A stretch of DNA of 18,023 nucleotides, from the NCBI GenBank assembly GCA_024636575.1, contig JAGXGU010000161.1, forward strand, positions 1 to 18,023. Reading direction: 5' to 3'. The stretch's first letter is position 1, and every line of letters starts with the position of its first letter. Under the pieces are notes generated by a model. That model was not told the DNA's origin. It searched no databases and worked only from the letters and a program-made list of their open reading frames with translations. Position numbers and translations under genes: made by a program. Of this stretch, positions 13,553 through 18,023 are shown piece after piece. The stretch is from Altererythrobacter sp. (GTDB lineage: Bacteria; Pseudomonadota; Alphaproteobacteria; Sphingomonadales; Sphingomonadaceae).

Positions 13553-16201
13553 TCAGCCTGCTATCACAGCACGCACTGTATCGATCGCCGCATTGGCATT
13601 TGACGCGTCAGGTCCGCCGCCTTGTGCCATATCCGGCCTGCCGCCACCGCCTTTGCCGCCCAGGACTTCCACCCCGAGCCGAACCAAAGCAACCGCATCG
13701 AACCGGTCCGTCAGATCATCGGTTACGGCAACGGCAAAGGCTGCCCTGCCATCGTTGATCGCAACCGCAGCGGCAATGCCGGAGCCCATTCGGGCCTTTG
13801 TCTGGTCGAGTAGCGGGCGCAATTCCTTGGCATCAAGACCTTCGATTACCTGACCCGAGAAGGCTACGCCGCCGATTTTTTCATCTTCTGGACCCGCAGC
13901 AGTGCCGCCGCCAAGGGCGAGCTGTTTCCTGGTTTCGGCCAGTTCACGCTCCAGCAGTTTGCGCTCGTCCAACAGCGCGGTCACACGCGCTGCAACCTCA
14001 TCTGGCGCAGTCCTCATGGCACTCGCAATCGATTTCAGCATATCTTCCCGGCCTACCAGCCATTGGCGCGCGGCTTCTCCGGTCAGAGCCTCGATCCGGC
14101 GCACACCGGAAGATACCGCGCCTTCGGAGATAATCCGCAGTAGCCCGATGTCTCCCGTCGCCTTCACATGGGTGCCGCCGCATAATTCGACCGAGTAATT
14201 ACGCCCGCCTTTGTCCGCGCGGCCCATGGACAGCACGCGCACTTCCTCGCCGTATTTTTCGCCGAACAGGGCCATTGCCCCTGCTTCTATCGCATCATCC
14301 GGGCTCATCAGCCGGGTCGATACGGTTTCATTGCTGCGAATCTCTTCATTCACTTCGCGCTCGATTGCCGCAATGTCATCTTCGGTGAGCGGCTTGGGAT
14401 GCGAAAAGTCGAACCGCAGCCGGTCTTCCGCAACCAGCGATCCCTTTTGCGTTACATGCCCGCCAAGGCGGTTGCGCAAGGCAGCATGAAGCAAATGGGT
14501 GGCAGAATGATTCGCCCGGATACGGTCGCGCCGACCGACATCAACCTCCAGATGCACGGTATCGCCCACCGCGATCTTGCCCGCCTGTACCGCGGCCTGA
14601 TGGGCATGCAGCCTTCCAAGCGGCTTGGACGTGTCGAACACATCCATTTTCAGGCCCGCAGGCGTGGAAATGGTGCCGACATCGCCGGCCTGCCCGCCGC
14701 TTTCACCATAGAATGGGGTCTGGTTGGTCAGAACGACGACCTTGTCACCCGCATTGGCGGCTTCGACTTCAGCACCATCTTTCAATAGTGCCACGACCCG
14801 GCCTTCGCCGCTGGTGGAGGAATAACCGGTAAATTCGCTGGCCCCCTCGCGTTCGGCAATATCGAACCAGACCTCGCCGGAGGCGGCATCGCCGGAACCC
14901 TTCCAGGCGGCGCGCGCAGCAGCCTTCTGGCGGTCCATCGCGGCATCGAAACCGGCGCGGTCAACCCCGATATTGCGCGCCCGCAGCGCATCTTCGGTCA
15001 GGTCATATGGAAAACCGAATGTGTCATAGAGCTTGAAAGCTGTTTCCCCGCCGAGCTGGTCGCCTGCGGACATTGCCCCGGTTTCCTCGTCGAGCAGACG
15101 GAGGCCCTTGTCGAGTGTTTGCCGGAACCGGGTTTCCTCCCGTTCGAGCACTTCCTCAATCAAATCCTGGCCGCGTTGCAGTTCAGGATAGGCCTGGCCC
15201 ATTTCTGCCACCAAGGCCGGCACCAGGCGGTGCATCAGCGGATCGTTCGACCCCAGCAGATGCGCGTGGCGCATGGCGCGGCGCATGATCCGGCGCAGCA
15301 CATAGCCGCGCCCTTCGTTCGAAGGCAGGACGCCGTCCGCCAGCAGAAAGCTGGTTGAACGCAAATGATCGGCAATCACCCGGTGGCTGGCCCGGTTTTC
15401 ACCTTCGGCAGCAATCCCGGTCAGGCTTTCGGACGCCGCAATCAGCGCCTTGAAAGTATCGGTATCGTAATTGTCATGCACACCCTGCAAAACAGCGGCG
15501 ACGCGCTCGAGCCCCATCCCGGTGTCAATCGACGGTTTGGGCAAGGCGGTCCGCTCACCGCTGGCATCCTGCTGGAACTGCATGAACACCAGGTTCCAGA
15601 TTTCGATGAACCGGTCCCCGTCCTCATCAGGCGAACCGGGAGGGCCGCCGGGAATGTGATCGCCGTGGTCGTAAAATATCTCACTGCAGGGACCGCAGGG
15701 GCCCGTGTCGCCCATCGACCAGAAATTGTCCGACGTTGCGATGCGGATAATGCGATCTTCCGGCAGCCCTGCAATCTTGCGCCAGAGTTCGAACGCCTCA
15801 TCATCGGTGTGATAGACGGTCGCGGTCAATTTTTCCGCAGGCAGGCCCCATTCCCTGGTCAGCAGGGTCCAGGCATGGGTGATCGCCTCTTCCTTGAAAT
15901 AATCGCCGAAAGAGAAATTGCCGAGCATTTCAAAAAATGTGTGGTGCCGCGCGGTGTACCCGACATTGTCGAGATCATTGTGCTTGCCGCCCGCGCGAAC
16001 GCATTTCTGCGAGCTGGTGGCGCGCGGCGCCGGTGCCGCCTCAAGACCGGTGAACACGTTCTTGAACGGAACCATCCCCGCATTGACGAACATCAATGTG
16101 GGGTCGTTATATGGCACCAGCGGCGCACTGGGCACGGCGGCGTGATCCTGCGCGATAAAGTAATCCAGGAACGAACGGCGAATGTCATTTGTCGATTGCA
16201 T
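13553..16201 (-). CDS. alaS: Alanyl-tRNA synthetase
   Basis: Class II aminoacyl-tRNA synthetase charging tRNA-Ala, 882 residues, normal length. The catalytic core runs from IRRSFLDYF (7-15) through motif 2 (around TFFEMLGNFSFGDYF, 88-102) and motif 3 (DTGMGLERVAA, 226-236). The editing domain that clears Ser- and Gly-tRNA-Ala has HSATH (565-569) and CGGTH (674-678), so all four zinc/editing residues (H565, H569, C674, H678) are present. A coiled-coil segment (about 735-765) joins to the C-Ala domain with the glycine-rich GGKGGGGRPDMAQGGG (848-863). The start is ATG 16201; a TTG three codons upstream (16210) is also in frame but less likely. No Shine-Dalgarno precedes the start (TTGCCCCCG), and a TTGTCG...TTAATT element lies just upstream, so a very short leader is possible. 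Confidence 0.97.
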   Translation of the reverse strand: MQSTNDIRRSFLDYFIAQDHAAVPSAPLVPYNDPTLMFVNAGMVPFKNVFTGLEAAPAPRATSSQKCVRAGGKHNDLDNVGYTARHHTFFEMLGNFSFGDYFKEEAITHAWTLLTREWGLPAEKLTATVYHTDDEAFELWRKIAGLPEDRIIRIATSDNFWSMGDTGPCGPCSEIFYDHGDHIPGGPPGSPDEDGDRFIEIWNLVFMQFQQDASGERTALPKPSIDTGMGLERVAAVLQGVHDNYDTDTFKALIAASESLTGIAAEGENRASHRVIADHLRSTSFLLADGVLPSNEGRGYVLRRIMRRAMRHAHLLGSNDPLMHRLVPALVAEMGQAYPELQRGQDLIEEVLEREETRFRQTLDKGLRLLDEETGAMSAGDQLGGETAFKLYDTFGFPYDLTEDALRARNIGVDRAGFDAAMDRQKAAARAAWKGSGDAASGEVWFDIAEREGASEFTGYSSTSGEGRVVALLKDGAEVEAANAGDKVVVLTNQTPFYGESGGQAGDVGTISTPAGLKMDVFDTSKPLGRLHAHQAAVQAGKIAVGDTVHLEVDVGRRDRIRANHSATHLLHAALRNRLGGHVTQKGSLVAEDRLRFDFSHPKPLTEDDIAAIEREVNEEIRSNETVSTRLMSPDDAIEAGAMALFGEKYGEEVRVLSMGRADKGGRNYSVELCGGTHVKATGDIGLLRIISEGAVSSGVRRIEALTGEAARQWLVGREDMLKSIASAMRTAPDEVAARVTALLDERKLLERELAETRKQLALGGGTAAGPEDEKIGGVAFSGQVIEGLDAKELRPLLDQTKARMGSGIAAAVAINDGRAAFAVAVTDDLTDRFDAVALVRLGVEVLGGKGGGGRPDMAQGGGPDASNANAAIDTVRAVIAG

Positions 16202-16310
16202 CGGGGGCAATTAAGCAATCGCGGCGTTGGCGACAAGCGCATTAAGCCATTTGCTGTCAGTGGGCGGTCCGATCAGCCACCCGGAACGCCTGCCAAACAC
16301 CAAAGAAAGT

Positions 16311-17141
16311 TCAATCTCTGGTCGGCGCCCGCGCAGAAACAATCCATGCGCCAGCCAACATGACCACCAGATCTCCATCGCGGTGACTTGACACGAATGT
16401 GTCGAGACGGCGGGTGAATTCGGCCCGATCCGATGGATTCATGTCTGCTGCGGCACGGGCCGCAGGACCAATGGTCCGGAAAAATGATTTTGCGTCCGCG
16501 ACAGGATCCTCGCCCGCACCGGCAATATATGCAAAATCAACCGCTTCGAATTCGATTTCCGTCCAGCCAGCAGCATCAAGCATTGCCGTAACGGCATCCC
16601 GGTCTGCAAAGGCAAACGGCCCCGGAACCATCGATTGAGGCGGCGGTGATGCGCCAACGGGCAACAAATTGGTCAGGCCCAACGCCCATGGATTTTCTTC
16701 AACTGACCGGAAGCATGAAAAAATCAATCGTGCCGATGATGCCGCACAGCGTCTTAGATTGACGAAAGCGGCCACAGGCTCAGGGAAAAACATCACACCG
16801 TGCCGGGACAACAGCAAGTCCGGTGTGAATTCGTCCGATCTCCAGACGGCGGCGTCGGCAACTTCAAACCGGGCGTTGGCAAGGTTGCTTCCGCGAGATT
16901 TGGCGGCCGCGATCAATGCTTCGCCGATATCCACTCCAAGCATTTTTGCGAGGGGATGACTGCGGGCCAATGCCAGCGACAATTCACCAGCACCGCATCC
17001 TATATCCAGCGCATGGGAAATGGGTTCAGCCCGGGCGCGGGCGAGCAAGCGCTCCGTCAGTCCGGTAAAGCTGCGATCCGTTCGGCGCCACTCATCTGCC
17101 CATTTGATCCCGACAGCCCCTTGCCAATCACTCAGCTGCAT
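16311..17141 (-). CDS. Class I SAM-dependent methyltransferase
   Basis: Rossmann-fold methyltransferase of 276 residues (UbiE/Methyltransf_11/25 type), substrate unknown. The SAM-binding motif I is LDIGCGAGELSLALA (45-59), the acidic residue after beta-2 is D71 (GVDIGEAL), motif II carries D96 (EVADAA), and motif IV/post-motif is near LLLSRHGVMFFPEPVAAF (109-126). The C-terminal half (PWALGLTNLLPVG, then GPFAFADRDAVTAMLDAAGW) matches the pattern of small-molecule methyltransferases in Alphaproteobacteria. A good ribosome binding site (GAGGAAGG) precedes the ATG at 17141. It lies between recA and alaS on the same strand, 109 bp upstream of alaS. Confidence 0.87.
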   Translation of the reverse strand: MQLSDWQGAVGIKWADEWRRTDRSFTGLTERLLARARAEPISHALDIGCGAGELSLALARSHPLAKMLGVDIGEALIAAAKSRGSNLANARFEVADAAVWRSDEFTPDLLLSRHGVMFFPEPVAAFVNLRRCAASSARLIFSCFRSVEENPWALGLTNLLPVGASPPPQSMVPGPFAFADRDAVTAMLDAAGWTEIEFEAVDFAYIAGAGEDPVADAKSFFRTIGPAARAAADMNPSDRAEFTRRLDTFVSSHRDGDLVVMLAGAWIVSARAPTRD

Positions 17142-17367
17142 TTACCTTCCTCTGCGACCCGGACGCCAGGCAAGCAATCCTGTGTCCATCAATATTAATA
17201 AAAATATACTTTCGTAGATATATCTGAAAAATCTCGGCACCGGCAGATCGTATTCGCTCTTGGTTTTTTAGCTTTACCGCTGCGTTGGCTGCCGCAACAT
17301 GTGTCATCTTGTCTTGGGATGTAATGTCCAGACGGATAATACAGAGGTTACGGCTACACAAAGAAAA
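17142..17367. other. Gene-free, AT-rich spacer between methyltransferase and recA terminator
   Basis: About 226 bp without a convincing gene. Bases about 17188-17233 are strikingly AT-rich compared with the rest, and contain AATATTAATAAAAATATA and the perfect palindrome AGATATATCT (17216-17225). The methyltransferase promoter must lie here on the minus strand, and GTATAT with a poor -35 is the best -10 I can offer. The plus strand also shows TTGGGA-17-TAATAC ending near 17341, facing recA; I would not trust it without data. Confidence 0.45.
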
Positions 17368-17401
17368 ACCGGCGCGGACCCAAGGGGATACCCGCACCGG
17401 T
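17361..17401 (-). terminator. recA intrinsic terminator
   Basis: On the minus strand ACCGGTGCGG (17401-17392) pairs with CCGCGCCGGT (17377-17368), a 10-bp stem with one G-U wobble and a 14-nt loop. TTTTTCTTT-type sequence (17368-17361) follows. It is about 50 nt after the recA stop. Confidence 0.85.
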
Positions 17402-17413
17402 CTTCCGTTTTCC

Positions 17414-17434
17414 CGGGTGCCATTCCTGCACCCG
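17414..17434 (-). other. Additional hairpin in the recA 3' untranslated region
   Basis: CGGGTGC and GCACCCG form a perfect 7-bp stem with a 7-nt loop, 17 nt after the recA stop codon and before the terminator. No U-tract follows, so it may protect the 3' end or assist termination. Confidence 0.5.
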
Positions 17435-17450
17435 CTTGAGGAGATAATGA

Positions 17451-18023
17451 TCAGGCGTCCGCGTCTGGCCCAGACACGGGACCGGTCATCATCTCCTCGG
17501 CAACCTTGTCGGTGCGGCTGCGGATGGCAGCTTCCAACTTGTCGCAAACTTCGGGATTGTCTTTGAGATATTGCTTGGAATTCTCACGGCCCTGGCCAAT
17601 CCGGATGCTGTCGTAGCTGAACCATGATCCAGATTTCTCGACGATTCCGGCCTTTACCCCGAGGTCGAGAATCTCGCCCAGCTTGGATACGCCTTCGCCA
17701 TACATGATGTCGAATTCGACCTGCTTGAATGGTGGTGCAACCTTGTTCTTGACCACTTTGACACGGGTCGCGTTGCCGACAATTTCATCGCCATTCTTGA
17801 TCTGGCCGGTACGGCGAATATCGAGCCGGACGGAAGCATAGAATTTAAGCGCATTACCGCCGGTGGTGGTTTCGGGGTTGCCGTACATCACGCCGATTTT
17901 CATGCGTAGCTGGTTGATGAAGATCACCATCGTCTTCGAACGAGAGATCGAGCCGGTCAGTTTGCGCAGGCTCTGCGACATCAGACGGGCCTGGAGGCCG
18001 ACATGGCTGTCCCCCATTTCGCC
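17451..18023 (-). CDS. recA: Recombinase RecA (N-terminal part outside window)
   Basis: The C-terminal 190 or so residues of RecA, the ATP-dependent strand-exchange protein and SOS co-protease activator. The frame is open to the window edge and begins GEMGDSHVGLQARLMSQSLR, corresponding to about residue 155 of the E. coli protein, so Walker A and the first half of the core are missing. The DNA-binding loop L2 region (GNPETTTGGNALKFYAS) and FINQLRMKIGVM are intact, as is the C-terminal domain (GSWFSYDSIRIGQGRENSKQYL). The tail is moderately acidic (VSGPDADA). The stop codon is TGA at 17453-17451 on the minus strand. The promoter and any LexA site are outside the window. Confidence 0.97.
   Translation of the reverse strand, partial: GEMGDSHVGLQARLMSQSLRKLTGSISRSKTMVIFINQLRMKIGVMYGNPETTTGGNALKFYASVRLDIRRTGQIKNGDEIVGNATRVKVVKNKVAPPFKQVEFDIMYGEGVSKLGEILDLGVKAGIVEKSGSWFSYDSIRIGQGRENSKQYLKDNPEVCDKLEAAIRSRTDKVAEEMMTGPVSGPDADA

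Noticed and set aside
17128..17307. Possible 59-residue small protein on the minus strand upstream of the methyltransferase
   Set aside because: It overlaps the methyltransferase start, has no ribosome binding site and runs through the AT-rich spacer with no protein-like pattern.

Overview
The window reads as a slice of an alphaproteobacterial chromosome, most likely from the order Sphingomonadales (Erythrobacter/Sphingomonas type). The grounds are the GC-rich, densely packed genes, a CpdR-type response regulator, a cytoplasmic SapC-family protein, a eukaryote-like NADP isocitrate dehydrogenase, and promoter-like elements that fit the alphaproteobacterial CTTGAC / CTATAT pattern. No insertion sequence, prophage, CRISPR array or toxin-antitoxin module is visible. 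The genes are housekeeping or conserved accessory genes, so the most interesting signals lie between them.

Layout. 1-1980 (+) is the 3' part of a UvrD/PcrA DNA helicase. It converges with a DEAD-box RNA helicase (2005-3444, -). Upstream of that is a small secreted four-cysteine protein of unknown function (3575-4132, -), which is divergent from an FAD-linked 2-hydroxyacid dehydrogenase (4303-5766, +). A SapC-family gene follows (5904-6704, +). The 197-bp gap after sapC holds an inverted repeat, a good promoter, three predicted hairpins and a strong intrinsic terminator, which together look like an independent small RNA gene of about 102 nt. Next come an N-formylglutamate amidohydrolase (6902-7903, -) divergent from cpdR (7953-8342, +), then tRNA-Val(GAC) (8437-8511) and icd (8716-9936, +) with a textbook terminator. 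Only 26 bp after that terminator starts a fused GNAT acetyltransferase/nitrilase-type amidohydrolase (10027-11712, +), followed by a CPA2/KefC-type antiporter (11781-13544, +). The antiporter converges, with an 8-bp gap, on alaS (13553-16201, -). A class I SAM methyltransferase (16311-17141, -) lies upstream of alaS, and the 3' part of recA (17451-18023, -) enters from the right edge.

Functionally the window mixes DNA repair (uvrD, recA), RNA metabolism (DEAD-box helicase), translation (alaS, tRNA-Val), central carbon metabolism (icd, the FAD dehydrogenase), cell-cycle proteolysis control (cpdR) and ion homeostasis. No single multi-gene pathway is evident. The best candidate for something undescribed is the small RNA unit at about 6716-6884. 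Secondary candidates are the terminator and tandem 13-bp duplication squeezed in front of the GNAT-nitrilase gene, and the uncharacterised secreted protein at 3575-4132.
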